Of a stretch of DNA of 64,000 bases, positions 8,457 to 19,018 are shown in pieces (position 1 is the first letter of the stretch; each line of letters starts with the position of its first letter). Under the pieces are notes generated by a model. It had not been told where the DNA came from, did not search any database, and saw only the letters and a program-made list of their open reading frames with translations. Origin of the DNA: Clostridium zeae (GTDB taxonomy: Bacteria; Bacillota; Clostridia; Clostridiales; Clostridiaceae); assembly GCF_017312485.1 (NCBI RefSeq), contig NZ_BMBA01000001.1, positions 1,688,396-1,752,395 on the forward strand. Direction: 5' to 3'. The translations under genes were made by a program, and so were the position numbers.

Positions 8457-9500
8457 TTATTTTTCCTTAGTCATTATATTTAAATCTTCTGCTAAGGTAG
8501 CAATTTCAGTTAGACTAGCAGTAACTTCTTGCATAGCTGCTGACTGTTGCTCTGCGTTTTCAAGAGTGGCATTTGAAGTTTCCATTGTTTTATCTACGGA
8601 CTCCTGAATCTTACCTGTAAGATCCATAATCTTAAATGCTGTCTCCTTTGAACTTTGAGAAAGCTTTCTTATTTCTGTTGCAACAACACCAAATCCTCTA
8701 CCTGCTTCCCCTGCTCTTGCAGCTTCAATGGCAGCGTTCAATCCAAGCATTCTTGTTTGATCTGCAATACTCTTTATAGAATCCAGAATTGTGTTAATCT
8801 CTATAGAAATATTTTTAACATTTGATATTTCATCATTTAAGTTATGCTGATTGTTGGCTACGTTTGCTGAGGTAGCATTAAGTTCTTCCATAGTAGCTGA
8901 TATTTGACTAAAGTTCTCTGAAAGCACTTGTGACATATTGCTTAGTACAAGCTGCTCGTATCCAGCCCTTGATAATGAGTTAGCTACAATAAATAGAACT
9001 TCTGCAGCAGCTTTTACATTGTCTTCCTTAGTCATATATACATTTCTAGCCGCATCTGCATATTTATCTTGATTAACTCCTATTTCTAATGCAGTTTCTC
9101 TAAAACTCTTTTCATCTGGACTAGAAGTTAAAATCTGTCCACCTAATATAGTTCCAATCAAATGTCCGTTTATAATTATCGGAGCAGCAAAATCTATTAA
9201 TCCAGCATGACATTTATAAATATAAGGTTTTCCAGTTCTTGCAGCCTCTTCCCCACCTTTTTTATGAGACTTCGCACATCTACTTTCACCTGCACTAGTT
9301 GATTGAGTCAAATTTATGCAGAAGTTTGTATAAGAGCTTGGCTTTGTAACTGGTGTTCCATTCCTGTCTACGGTTACACTTGCTATGTTCATACCCACTG
9401 CAAAATTATCTTGGAAAGTTTGCAATAGTTTAAGATCTATTACATCTTTTATCTCTAAAGCTTCAAGATCTAATTCCCCATTATTTAATCTCTTAATCAT
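8457..9500 (-). CDS. Soluble chemoreceptor-like protein: PocR sensory domain plus MCP signalling domain
   Basis: 347 residues. Residues about 15-175 form a PocR-type ligand-binding domain ([57 protein letters not shown]), a family that senses small carbon compounds. The C-terminal half is a short methyl-accepting chemotaxis signalling hairpin with the conserved tip around 240-285 ([17 protein letters not shown]). No transmembrane segment is visible, so it should be cytoplasmic. GGAGG eight bases upstream supports the start. Three Cys residues in the PocR domain (about C62, C76, C98) could hold metal or respond to redox, which is speculation. It probably couples an internal metabolite to CheA. 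Confidence 0.88.
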   Translation of the reverse strand: MIKRLNNGELDLEALEIKDVIDLKLLQTFQDNFAVGMNIASVTVDRNGTPVTKPSSYTNFCINLTQSTSAGESRCAKSHKKGGEEAARTGKPYIYKCHAGLIDFAAPIIINGHLIGTILGGQILTSSPDEKSFRETALEIGVNQDKYADAARNVYMTKEDNVKAAAEVLFIVANSLSRAGYEQLVLSNMSQVLSENFSQISATMEELNATSANVANNQHNLNDEISNVKNISIEINTILDSIKSIADQTRMLGLNAAIEAARAGEAGRGFGVVATEIRKLSQSSKETAFKIMDLTGKIQESVDKTMETSNATLENAEQQSAAMQEVTASLTEIATLAEDLNIMTKEK

Positions 9501-9850
9501 TAAAAAAACCTCCAGTAATTCCCCTAAATTTTATTATCCACTATTTTAGATTTATCCCTAGTTATATTATCGTTCATATGTATCTAGTCCTTATGTGATT
9601 TTTCTATTTATGAGGGTACTTTTTAATAAACATTCTATAAACTTTATGGAAATATTTCATTTTAGTGTATATAGCTCATTTTAATACCTAACACTTTATT
9701 TTAAAAGTTTCATTTTATATTTATATAAAAATATTTTACAGTCTTTGCTTTGCATAAGCTCATAAAGGATGAACAAGTGAAAAAGAGATTGCATGCAAAA
9801 CCTTTATCTTCATGCAACCTCTTAATTAATTTAACTTACTTAAATGATAC
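9501..9850. other. Intergenic region
   Basis: Contains the presumed promoter region of the PocR-MCP gene (9501-9700, AT-rich, no box I would commit to) and the terminator of the giant GH16 gene (9776-9823). No coding sequence is supported. Confidence 0.4.
9776..9823 (-). terminator. Intrinsic terminator of the giant GH16 gene
   Basis: A 13-bp stem, AAGAGATTGCATG (9783-9795) against CATGCAACCTCTT (9811-9823), with one wobble and a U-rich tract on the minus strand. The stem base AAAAAGAGATTG recurs in the terminator of the paralogous gene (19538-19580), in line with the genes having been duplicated with their flanks. Confidence 0.8.
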
Positions 9851-12800
9851 TTACTTTATATCATATGGTAGCACAATATTAGATGAACCTTCTGGAGCAT
9901 TAACCTTCACTTCTCCGTTACCTGTGCCAAATAAAACATAAAGACTCACTTTAACCCTTCCATTGGTAAAGTCTTTGTACTCTGATCCAGAAACAAAGGA
10001 GGAAGCTCTTTTAAAGTTCTCATAGCTACCACTGCTTATTGCTCCATCAGTTGGCATCATATCTATACTTTCAATTCTATCAATAGTTCCGTCACCATCA
10101 AAATCATAGGATATATCTCCTTTAATGCCTTCTCCTATTGCTAAACCATTAAGATATAGTTCTGTAGAAGTATTTCCACTTTTATTGTAGCTTCCGTTTA
10201 AATTATCTATAGTATATTCTACATGAGTTTGATTTTGTGGCAGTATATCTTTAGCTTCACTTGTACCTGTATTTAATGATAATTTTCCTCCAGTGTTCAA
10301 ATATATAGTTTTAGTAGCAAGCACTGGATCTAAATCCCCTATTTGATTACCATATACTTCAAACTCCCATAATGAATATCCATAAGGTAATGCTCTCTTT
10401 ACACCAAGCATTCTCACATATCTTGCCTCAACCTTATTCATAGGAATTTCATCAATATTACCATCACTGTTACTTTCAGTATAGACGTCTTTCCAATCAG
10501 CTTCTGTTGGATTCATAACTGAAGAGACTTGTATCTTATACTCTTTACCATAGGCAGCTTCCCAGTTTAGCAAAACCTTGTCTAAACTATATACTCCACC
10601 TAAATATACTGATATCCATTGGTTGTCATTAAACTCAGACTCCCATCTTGTGCCCTTATTTCCATCAAAAGCAAAAACAGTATTTCCAGATGATGCTTTT
10701 CCAGTCTTATTTAATGCAATGTTTGTACCTGCAACTGGTGGCACCGTTGAATTTTTCACTAACCCATTTATAGCTGTTGTTAAGCTTGCTACAGCACCGT
10801 CTACCTCAGCTTGAGCTGCATCACCCTTAGCATTTACTGCAACTGCGTTTGATAAAGCATTTTGTAGTGCTTGCCAAGACTCCTGGGTATAATCTGCCTG
10901 AACCTTGCTTTGTGCTTCAGTTATTTTTGAACCTAATGCTGATTTATCTACTGATACCTTTACTTCCTTTATAGAAACATCATCAATATATACATGATGT
11001 TCTCCATCAGGCGTAACATTAGTTCCATCCTCAATATATCCTAAAAGATAAGTTAAATTCATGTTTGAATCTTGAGTTGGCTTTAATGTATATTTATAAA
11101 CTGCATCTTTATCTGAAGTAATATTAAAATTAACCTTAGGACTTCCATTATAGTTTGTCATTTCTGCAATAATTGGACGATTAACTGTGGACCATGCCTT
11201 AAAGCTTAATTCATAGGTCTTGTTTGCAGAAAGTTGTATTCCCTTTTGTGCAAATTGAGTTGACCAGCTAAATGGAACCTTCCATTCATCATCCTTAGCT
11301 CCATGATAATTAATCTTTATATCAGCTACTCCATCTGCTATGGTGTAACCTGACCAATCAGGAGCATTGTTCCAGAAGCTCCAGTTTTTATCTCCAAGAG
11401 ACATATCTCCATTCAATACTAGATTTCCGCTACTTGGGAATATCTTTTGAGTTACTGTGGTATTTGCATATCCACTAGCTTCCACTGAAATATTGTAGCT
11501 TCCCTCTGAAGTGAATAATTCTGGTGCTAAAATAAGCTTTCCTGAGGATAAAGTATACTTACTCTTTTCAGTAACCTTATCATTTATCTTAACTGCGGTT
11601 ACTGCATTAAGCCAAGCATCATCTTGACCAAATATTAAATCAATTGGCTGTCCTGCATTATTATTAGTTGAATCTGCACCTAACATAGGTGGCATTTTTA
11701 CCGGTGCATTTTTAACTTGCAATACAACATTATCTATAAATATATCCCCAACAGCACCTTGTGGTGTTTTTCCAAGGATAAATTTAAGTGCTAATACATC
11801 ATCAACTGTCATCTTGAAATTATATTCAAAATGCTTGGTTTGTGGTGTAAGAGCTATAAAGCCAGAGTCAAATCTTCTGGTATAGGAACTATTTTCAAGA
11901 GTAGCTTCAATATCACGATTTACAGAAGCTCGAGCATCAAAGGATAATACATATTCAAAGCCTTTACTTAACTTCATATTTGATTGATTTAGCATAACAT
12001 TCCATGCTTCAGTTCCTAAACTTTGAACACCTACTTTTGCCTCTCCATTTAACACATCAAAGCTTGCATTACCCCCTTGAGTAAATGGTTCCCATGTATT
12101 CAATCCGAGTGAAAAATCACCATTCTTAAGTGGGAATAGGTCTACACCTGTGTAGTCAACATTGTTATTAGTTGTTCTGATCAGTTTTATATTATCTAGA
12201 TAAACATCAACATTTGTGCCACCTAGATTAAATGCCAGCTGACCTTCAGTATCAGTTACCCCTTGAGGCATTGTAAAATCAATAGTTTGTTTTGAGGAAG
12301 AAGTACCTAAGTTTACTATTTGTGCTTTATAAACTGTGCTTCCATCTTTGCTTAACAGTTTAACCTCTATATCTCTAGCTGCAGCAGCTCTTCCATCAAA
12401 GGTTAGTTCATAGGAATCACTTTGAAGTAAATTCATTCCCTTTTGAACTAGGTTAACTGAATCTCTAGAAGCACCTCCATTAGTAATACCTACTTTAAGC
12501 TCTGTAGTATCTGGATTTACTGAAGCCTGTGCTGTAGCACCAGAAGTATTAAAGTTCCAGAAAGCCATACGCTCCATTGTACCTAGTTCAAAACTTCCGT
12601 TATATACATGGTTTCCATCATCTAATGGAGTTTTTGCTGCGTTTTGATCGTAAAGACCATCAACTTCTTCAACCTTTACATTTCCTATCCATACAGCACT
12701 GTTGTTTGTTCCCATGTTAAATTCCATTCTTGCTAGCTTATCTGTATCAGCTTGCATCTGGAACCTATATTCATAGCTTTGAACAGAATCCTTAAGTGCA

Positions 12801-15800
12801 ACATCAAAGTTATCTGAATATGCACTCCAGCCTCTATCTGCTCCACCGCCAAATTTTACGCTTATATTTCTATTAGCAGCAGCTTTGGCGTCAAAGGTTA
12901 ACTTATAGTATCTTCCCTTAGCCAAGGAAACATTTTGAATAAGCTGTAACGCATAGTTTTGTGTACCTACATTCGTTATACTAACCTTAGCAAATCTTTC
13001 ATTATTAATTGTATCTATAGATACAGAACCTGCTCCACCAGCATCTGGCACGTGTACAAAGTTCCAGTTTTCAGGATTTAAGCTTCCTGTAGTAACTTCT
13101 GTAATTGGCTGATTGAAGTTAACATCGTGAACATAGTTACCATCTATCGGCTGCTTTGCATCTGCTGGCAAAGTATCCTTGTCTAGTATTGGTTCTACTG
13201 GTTGTTTATATTGTCTTCCAGTTAAGTCATAAGCACGTACATAATCTACTTCCATCTTTGCTGGGAAATCACTTGCTGAAGGTTCAACTCCTCCATCAAA
13301 GTTTCCTCCCACTGCTAGATTTAAGATTATATAAAAAGGCTTATTAAATGGTGCTGGATAAGCATTTTTATCTGGCTGTCCTGCGCTTTGGCTAAACCAA
13401 TTATTAGTAGTTTGATATAGATTTCCATCTACATACCATCTTATTTCACCTGGTTCCCATTCTACTGAATAAGTGTGGAAACCTGTTATATCTTGGCCTG
13501 TAGGGAAGTTGTAAGTCGCTCCTGTAGATTTATTGTTTGGCCATGGCTTTCCATAGTGGAGTGTACCGTCTATCTTATTAGTCAAACGACCTCTTGCTTC
13601 CATAATGTCTATTTCTCCAGAAGAAGCCCAAGTTCCGTAAGCAGAATCCTTTGGCATCATCCAGAAGGCTGGCCATAAGCCTTGACCTTTAGGAAGCTTC
13701 ATCCTAGCTTCAAACTTTCCATATTGCTGAGTAAAGGTTGGACTAGTCCATAGTCTTCCAGAAGTATATGTCTTACCATTTTCAGCTTCTGGCTTAGCTT
13801 CTATTACTAAGTTACCATTCTCAACTTTTATATTTTCTTTTTGATAATATTCTTTTTCGTTATTTCCCCAGCCGTCTATTCCATATTCAGCTCCAGTTCC
13901 ATTTTGATATGCCCATTTGTCTAAATTGACACCATTTGTATCAACATTAGTACCTGAACCATCAAATTCATCATCCCAGGATAAGGTCCAATCACTCTTA
14001 GCTTGAATACTTTGAGTAACTTCTGTCCTTTCATACCCAGTTGCTTTCACAGCAATAACATAATCTTTTTCTGCTGCAAACTGGTCTGCTTTTATAGTTA
14101 TAGCTCCAGCATCTACTGTGTACTTAGTGCTATCTATAGTCTTTCCATCAATAGTTAAAGCTGTTATAGCAGTTCTCCATGCTGAGTTGTCACCAAATGT
14201 TAGTTTTATATCTTGACCAAGTTCATTTCTATCAGCATCTGGTGATAAAGCTGGTGCAGCTGGAAGATGAATATTATCAGCTGTTTCTGCTAATTCTCCT
14301 GTTGCATCCTTGGCGCCTTTTACTTCAAATCTTACATTGTCAATGTAAACATCATGAATACCTATTTGTCCAAGACCTTCTACCTTTCCTAATAGGAACT
14401 TTAATCCTGCTACATCATCTTTATCTATAGTAAATTCATAGCTATAAGTCTGAACATAGTCTTCTAACTTAACCATCTTGTCTAAATAACGAGTATAACT
14501 AGAATTTTCAGTAGTAAGTTCTATTAATCTTGGAGTAGTAGCTCTAGCATTGAAGGAAACTTTATAAGTCTTTCCTTTTGATAAAGCTAATCCTTCTTGA
14601 TAAAGCATAACATCCCATGGATTGTTAGCAGCACTATAAACATGGAACTTCATACCGCCATTTTCAACAGAATATTTAGATTCGTTATCCCATTGATCAT
14701 ATCTGCCTTGTACAAATTCATTCCAGTTAGCTGTTCCATCTGTAAAGTAGCCATTCTTAAGTGGGAATGCCTTTGCTCTTGCTCCCTTTTCTTCTATTCT
14801 AACATTATCTACATAAACCTCATGTGAAACATTATTTACTGTACCATCAACTTTACCTAATAATAGCTTAAAGGAAGCTAAAAGATCTGAATCCACCGGC
14901 AATTCATAAGTTAAAGTCTTTGTAGTAGTTGATATACTTTCATTTTTAGATAGATATCTATTTCCATTAGCATCAACTACAACTTCAACAGTTCTTGGCA
15001 CAGTTGATCTAATATCTAAAGATACAACATAAGTTTTACCTTTATATAACTGGAAGTCGTTTTGCATTAGCATTACATCCCATGGATTGTTGCCTATGCT
15101 TGAAACTAAATATTTTAACTGACCATTTTCCACTTTAGCTGATGTAACCTTATCCCATCCATCATATCTACCTTGCACAAAATCAGTCCATTTTGTTATA
15201 CCATTTGAGAAATCACCATTCTTAAGTGGGAACTGATCATTTAATGGAAGCTCTCCTATATTATTATTAGTTAAGCGAACCATCTTTACATTATCAAGAT
15301 ATACAGTTTCAGAACCTAATCCTAATTTAAATACTAACTGCCCTTCTGTATCAGTAACATTTGGCATAGTAAATTCAAAGGATTTTTCTCCCATAGTATT
15401 AGTTAAGTCTATGGTTTGATCACCAGAGTAATTTGTTCTTCCATCCTTACTTATAAGTGCTACCTTAATTTGTCTAGCAGCTGCTGCTCTACCATCAAAG
15501 GTAACCTTATACTTATCAGTAGGAAGTAAATTCATTCCCTTTTGAAGAAGATTTATAGAATCTGCAATATAGCCTCCATTTGATATAGCTACCTGAAGTT
15601 CTCTTGTATTTGGATCAACAGATGCCACTGCTGCAGAACTTCCTAAGTTTTGAAGATTCCAGTACTCCATTCTGTCTATTGTACCAAGATCAAAGGAACC
15701 ATTATAAACATGATTTCCATCTTTTAGAGGTTCCTTAGGAGCATCTTGATCAGTTAAGGAATCAATTTCTTCAAGCTTGACATTCCCTACCCATACAGAG

Positions 15801-18800
15801 TTTGTGTTAAGTCCCATGTTGAACTCTAATCTTGCTAGTGGATCAGTGTTCGCTTGCATCTGGAAGGTGAACGCATAACTCTGCATTTCATTTTTTAGAT
15901 TTACATTGAAATTATCAGAGTAAACCTGCCAGCCTCGGCTTGCATCTCCTCCAAATTTTACAGCCATAGTTCTAGCAGCTGATGCTTTTGCATCAAAACT
16001 TAATTTATAATATCTTCCTTTTGCTAAAGCTACCTTTTGTATCATTTGAATTGAGTGTGTTTCTGAACCAGCATTTGTTATATCCACTTTTGCATACTTA
16101 TCGCTATTTATAGTATCTACAGATACAGAGCCAGCTCCAGCAAATTGACTTTGATGTACAAAGTTCCAATAAGTGTTATCTAAACTTTGAGTATCTGAGG
16201 TTATATCCGTAAAACCTTTTTCGTAATTTGTATCGTAAACATAATTTCCAGCTACTGCTGTCTTAGAACCATCTGGAAGATTGTCTTTTTCCATAACTGG
16301 CTCCACTGGAGCTTTATATGGTCTTCCAGTTAAATCATACACTCTTACATAGTCAACTGACATTGTAGCAGGTACATCTAATGCTGAAGGTGTTCTTCCA
16401 CCATCAAAATTCCCACCTACTGCAAGGTTTAATATCATATAAAAATTCTTATCGAATGGTGCTGGATATGCATATTTATCTGGTTGATTTTCTCCTTGAC
16501 TAAACCAGTTACTAGTAGTCTGATATAAATTACCATCTACATACCATCTCATCTCACCTGGTTCCCATTCTACTGAGTAAGTGTGATATCCAGTTATATC
16601 CTGTCCACTTGAGAAAGTGTAATGATCTCCTGTAGACTTATTATTAGGCCATGTCTTTCCATAATGTAGGGTTCCTTCCACTTGATCTAAAAGACGCCCT
16701 CTAGCTTCCATTATATCTATTTCTCCAGAAGCTGCCCAGGTTCCATACATCTGATCCTTTGGCATCATCCAGAAGGCTGGCCATAACCCCTCTCCTTTTG
16801 GCATCTTTATTCTTGCCTCAAACTTTCCGTAAGTCTTATTGAAAGTTGGATTTGTCCAAAGTCTACCTGATGTATATGGTTTTCCATTTTTACCATCATT
16901 CTTTGCTTGTATAACTAAATTGCCATCTTGTACTTTTATATTGTCCTTTGTGTAATATTCTTGCTCGTTATTTCCCCATCCATCTAAGCCATATTCAGCA
17001 CCAGTTCCATTTTGATATGCCCATTTACTTAGATCTACTCCATTTGTATCAAGGTTATTGCCTGTACCATCAAATTCATCTGACCATACAAGCGACCATG
17101 GATCTTGTGGAGCCTTTGGAGCTGCTACATTTACTTCTATAGAAGTTGTCTTATCAGTTCCTTCTATTGTTCCATTAAATACATATTGCGTTGCTTTTGT
17201 AACATTTCCATCATAACTTGAACTGTTCCAAGTAACTTTAGCACTTGTCTTTATCCCATTTGATAAAGTTATTTCAACAGTTTCAGGTAAAGGTAAATTT
17301 TGAAGTGCAGTTCCATTATCAACATATATTGCTGCTGGAGCAGCTACTGAAATCACATAAGGTGCACCAATATTCACAGTTATACTTGCTTTTGTTGTAG
17401 TTCCTTCAACTGTCCCTTGAATGGTAAAAGATTGTATCCCTGAAACATTACCATTATAGCTTGTAGTGTCCCAAGTTACATTTGCTGTTCCTACAGTTCT
17501 ATTGGATAGATTTACACTAACTGTTTTTGGCAGTGGTAAATCCGATGCTGATGTTCCATTTGCTACATTAATTGAAGCTGGATTAATAACTGATACTACT
17601 GTTGGAGCTTCATTTTTTGATCTCACATATACAGTTATTTCAGCTGTTTCTTTGCACTGTTCTAGCTTTCCTTTAAAAACATAAGTTTCTGCTTTAGTCT
17701 TTTTAGGATTATATTTTTCTATATTCCAAGTAACCTTAGCAGTTCCAACTGTGCCATTTGACATTTTTACCTCTACTGTCTTAGGTAGTAAAGATAATAA
17801 ATCCTCATCTGAAACTCCATTTCCTACTGTTATTGAAGAAGGATTTTTAACAGACACTACTATTGGATTTCCTACTTTAACACTTATAGCTGTGGTTTGA
17901 GTTATTCCTTCTACTGAACCTGTAAAAGTAAATATCTTTTCTGCAGCTGTATTTCCGTCATAACTAGAAGTATCCCAAGAAACCTTAGTATCCTTCCTAT
18001 ATCCATTTGACCATTTTACTTCCACTGTTTTAGGAAGTTGTCTTTTAACTACCTCTAGTGTAGTACCATTGTCAACGGTAATCATCTTAGCTTCAGTTAT
18101 TGAAGTTACAAATGGACTTCCTACCTTGACAGTTATATTTGTAGCAATTTTTGATTGCCCTTCTAAATCTCCTTTGAAAGTATACACAGTTTCTTTCGAT
18201 ACATTTCCGTTATATCCACAAGTATTCCAAGAAACCTTTACAGAACTGTTTGTACCATTTGAAAGTTTAACTTGTACAGTTTTAGGTAAAGTGGTATTTA
18301 AATCACTTAAAGAAGTTCCATTCTTCACAGTTACTGCGGATGGATCTATAGCAAATACTATAAATGGATTTCCAACCTTTACTTTTATTGATATAGGTTT
18401 ATCATATCCGCTAACAGTACCTTTAAGCTCAAAGGTTGTTTCCTTATCCACATTTCCGTTGTAAGTTGAAGCATCCCAACTTACTTTAGCATTAACATTA
18501 GTTTTATCACTTGTTATAGCACTAACGTATTGAGGCAAACCGACTCCTTCTAACTTTGTGCCATTGTCAACTTCTATTTGTGATAATTCTTTTATAGATT
18601 TTATATATGAATTAGCTACATACACAGTTATTTTTGTAGTTAATTTTGTTTCTTTTATTGTTCCACTAAAGGTATAGCTTTCACTTGGTTTTGCAGCAGA
18701 TACATAATGAACTGTATCCCAAATAACCTCCGCTGTACCTTTTGTATAATTTGCCATAACCACATTTAATTTTGTCGGAAGAAGCTCTATTATTTCATTA

Positions 18801-19018
18801 AGCTTAGTTCCTTTTTGAACATAAAAATCCTCAGGCTTAACCACGCTTTTTACTGTAGTACTATTAGAATCATCAGTGCACGCCTTTACAGTTGTAACTA
18901 ATGCAGGATTAACTCCCATATCTCCTAATATAAACAGTATAGCTATAAACATTGAAATAAAGCGCTTAAATTTATTTCTAGATGATTTTTTCTTATTAAT
19001 TTTTGATAATTCCGCCAT
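9851..19018 (-). CDS. Giant secreted protein with two GH16 (laminarinase-like) catalytic domains and many accessory domains
   Basis: 3,055 residues. Order, by reading repeats and motifs: signal peptide (about 1-46); seven Ig-like repeats (about 47-635); GH16 number 1 (about 638-898, GEIDIMEA with E766, D768, E771); four CBM4/9-like jelly-roll modules (about 915-1560, starting GNYV, GNHVYNGSF, PLKNGDF, PLKNGYF); a DUF1533-like domain (about 1580-1670); GH16 number 2 (about 1672-1940, E1802, D1804, E1807); three CBM4/9-like modules (about 1959-2430); DUF1533-like (about 2443-2530); CBM4/9-like (about 2533-2680); FIVAR (about 2684-2755); F5/8 type C/discoidin-like domain (about 2764-2885); and a C-terminal domain with DFDGDGTIDR resembling accessory domains of other beta-glucanases. 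Both catalytic sites are intact. Expected activity is endo-hydrolysis of beta-1,3 or mixed-linkage glucan. No SLH, dockerin or LPXTG anchor is visible. GGGGGG precedes the start. Confidence 0.92.
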   Translation of the reverse strand: MAELSKINKKKSSRNKFKRFISMFIAILFILGDMGVNPALVTTVKACTDDSNSTTVKSVVKPEDFYVQKGTKLNEIIELLPTKLNVVMANYTKGTAEVIWDTVHYVSAAKPSESYTFSGTIKETKLTTKITVYVANSYIKSIKELSQIEVDNGTKLEGVGLPQYVSAITSDKTNVNAKVSWDASTYNGNVDKETTFELKGTVSGYDKPISIKVKVGNPFIVFAIDPSAVTVKNGTSLSDLNTTLPKTVQVKLSNGTNSSVKVSWNTCGYNGNVSKETVYTFKGDLEGQSKIATNITVKVGSPFVTSITEAKMITVDNGTTLEVVKRQLPKTVEVKWSNGYRKDTKVSWDTSSYDGNTAAEKIFTFTGSVEGITQTTAISVKVGNPIVVSVKNPSSITVGNGVSDEDLLSLLPKTVEVKMSNGTVGTAKVTWNIEKYNPKKTKAETYVFKGKLEQCKETAEITVYVRSKNEAPTVVSVINPASINVANGTSASDLPLPKTVSVNLSNRTVGTANVTWDTTSYNGNVSGIQSFTIQGTVEGTTTKASITVNIGAPYVISVAAPAAIYVDNGTALQNLPLPETVEITLSNGIKTSAKVTWNSSSYDGNVTKATQYVFNGTIEGTDKTTSIEVNVAAPKAPQDPWSLVWSDEFDGTGNNLDTNGVDLSKWAYQNGTGAEYGLDGWGNNEQEYYTKDNIKVQDGNLVIQAKNDGKNGKPYTSGRLWTNPTFNKTYGKFEARIKMPKGEGLWPAFWMMPKDQMYGTWAASGEIDIMEARGRLLDQVEGTLHYGKTWPNNKSTGDHYTFSSGQDITGYHTYSVEWEPGEMRWYVDGNLYQTTSNWFSQGENQPDKYAYPAPFDKNFYMILNLAVGGNFDGGRTPSALDVPATMSVDYVRVYDLTGRPYKAPVEPVMEKDNLPDGSKTAVAGNYVYDTNYEKGFTDITSDTQSLDNTYWNFVHQSQFAGAGSVSVDTINSDKYAKVDITNAGSETHSIQMIQKVALAKGRYYKLSFDAKASAARTMAVKFGGDASRGWQVYSDNFNVNLKNEMQSYAFTFQMQANTDPLARLEFNMGLNTNSVWVGNVKLEEIDSLTDQDAPKEPLKDGNHVYNGSFDLGTIDRMEYWNLQNLGSSAAVASVDPNTRELQVAISNGGYIADSINLLQKGMNLLPTDKYKVTFDGRAAAARQIKVALISKDGRTNYSGDQTIDLTNTMGEKSFEFTMPNVTDTEGQLVFKLGLGSETVYLDNVKMVRLTNNNIGELPLNDQFPLKNGDFSNGITKWTDFVQGRYDGWDKVTSAKVENGQLKYLVSSIGNNPWDVMLMQNDFQLYKGKTYVVSLDIRSTVPRTVEVVVDANGNRYLSKNESISTTTKTLTYELPVDSDLLASFKLLLGKVDGTVNNVSHEVYVDNVRIEEKGARAKAFPLKNGYFTDGTANWNEFVQGRYDQWDNESKYSVENGGMKFHVYSAANNPWDVMLYQEGLALSKGKTYKVSFNARATTPRLIELTTENSSYTRYLDKMVKLEDYVQTYSYEFTIDKDDVAGLKFLLGKVEGLGQIGIHDVYIDNVRFEVKGAKDATGELAETADNIHLPAAPALSPDADRNELGQDIKLTFGDNSAWRTAITALTIDGKTIDSTKYTVDAGAITIKADQFAAEKDYVIAVKATGYERTEVTQSIQAKSDWTLSWDDEFDGSGTNVDTNGVNLDKWAYQNGTGAEYGIDGWGNNEKEYYQKENIKVENGNLVIEAKPEAENGKTYTSGRLWTSPTFTQQYGKFEARMKLPKGQGLWPAFWMMPKDSAYGTWASSGEIDIMEARGRLTNKIDGTLHYGKPWPNNKSTGATYNFPTGQDITGFHTYSVEWEPGEIRWYVDGNLYQTTNNWFSQSAGQPDKNAYPAPFNKPFYIILNLAVGGNFDGGVEPSASDFPAKMEVDYVRAYDLTGRQYKQPVEPILDKDTLPADAKQPIDGNYVHDVNFNQPITEVTTGSLNPENWNFVHVPDAGGAGSVSIDTINNERFAKVSITNVGTQNYALQLIQNVSLAKGRYYKLTFDAKAAANRNISVKFGGGADRGWSAYSDNFDVALKDSVQSYEYRFQMQADTDKLARMEFNMGTNNSAVWIGNVKVEEVDGLYDQNAAKTPLDDGNHVYNGSFELGTMERMAFWNFNTSGATAQASVNPDTTELKVGITNGGASRDSVNLVQKGMNLLQSDSYELTFDGRAAAARDIEVKLLSKDGSTVYKAQIVNLGTSSSKQTIDFTMPQGVTDTEGQLAFNLGGTNVDVYLDNIKLIRTTNNNVDYTGVDLFPLKNGDFSLGLNTWEPFTQGGNASFDVLNGEAKVGVQSLGTEAWNVMLNQSNMKLSKGFEYVLSFDARASVNRDIEATLENSSYTRRFDSGFIALTPQTKHFEYNFKMTVDDVLALKFILGKTPQGAVGDIFIDNVVLQVKNAPVKMPPMLGADSTNNNAGQPIDLIFGQDDAWLNAVTAVKINDKVTEKSKYTLSSGKLILAPELFTSEGSYNISVEASGYANTTVTQKIFPSSGNLVLNGDMSLGDKNWSFWNNAPDWSGYTIADGVADIKINYHGAKDDEWKVPFSWSTQFAQKGIQLSANKTYELSFKAWSTVNRPIIAEMTNYNGSPKVNFNITSDKDAVYKYTLKPTQDSNMNLTYLLGYIEDGTNVTPDGEHHVYIDDVSIKEVKVSVDKSALGSKITEAQSKVQADYTQESWQALQNALSNAVAVNAKGDAAQAEVDGAVASLTTAINGLVKNSTVPPVAGTNIALNKTGKASSGNTVFAFDGNKGTRWESEFNDNQWISVYLGGVYSLDKVLLNWEAAYGKEYKIQVSSVMNPTEADWKDVYTESNSDGNIDEIPMNKVEARYVRMLGVKRALPYGYSLWEFEVYGNQIGDLDPVLATKTIYLNTGGKLSLNTGTSEAKDILPQNQTHVEYTIDNLNGSYNKSGNTSTELYLNGLAIGEGIKGDISYDFDGDGTIDRIESIDMMPTDGAISSGSYENFKRASSFVSGSEYKDFTNGRVKVSLYVLFGTGNGEVKVNAPEGSSNIVLPYDIK
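17110..18880 (-). repeat. Seven tandem Ig-like domain repeats in the giant GH16 protein
   Basis: Each unit is about 80 residues and follows the pattern ITVxNGT...LPKTVxVxxSNG...VxWDTSSYNGN...FxGxVEG...ITVxVGxP, as in bacterial Ig-like domains often seen in cell-surface glycosidases. The units are divergent at the DNA level, so recent expansion is not evident. They are absent from the paralog at 19599-25130. They probably act as a spacer holding the catalytic part away from the cell wall. Confidence 0.8.

Noticed and set aside
10578-18464. Several plus-strand open frames of 60-130 codons within the giant GH16 gene
   Set aside because: They are antisense to a well-supported coding sequence, lack ribosome binding sites, and their apparent proteins follow codon shadows of repeats.
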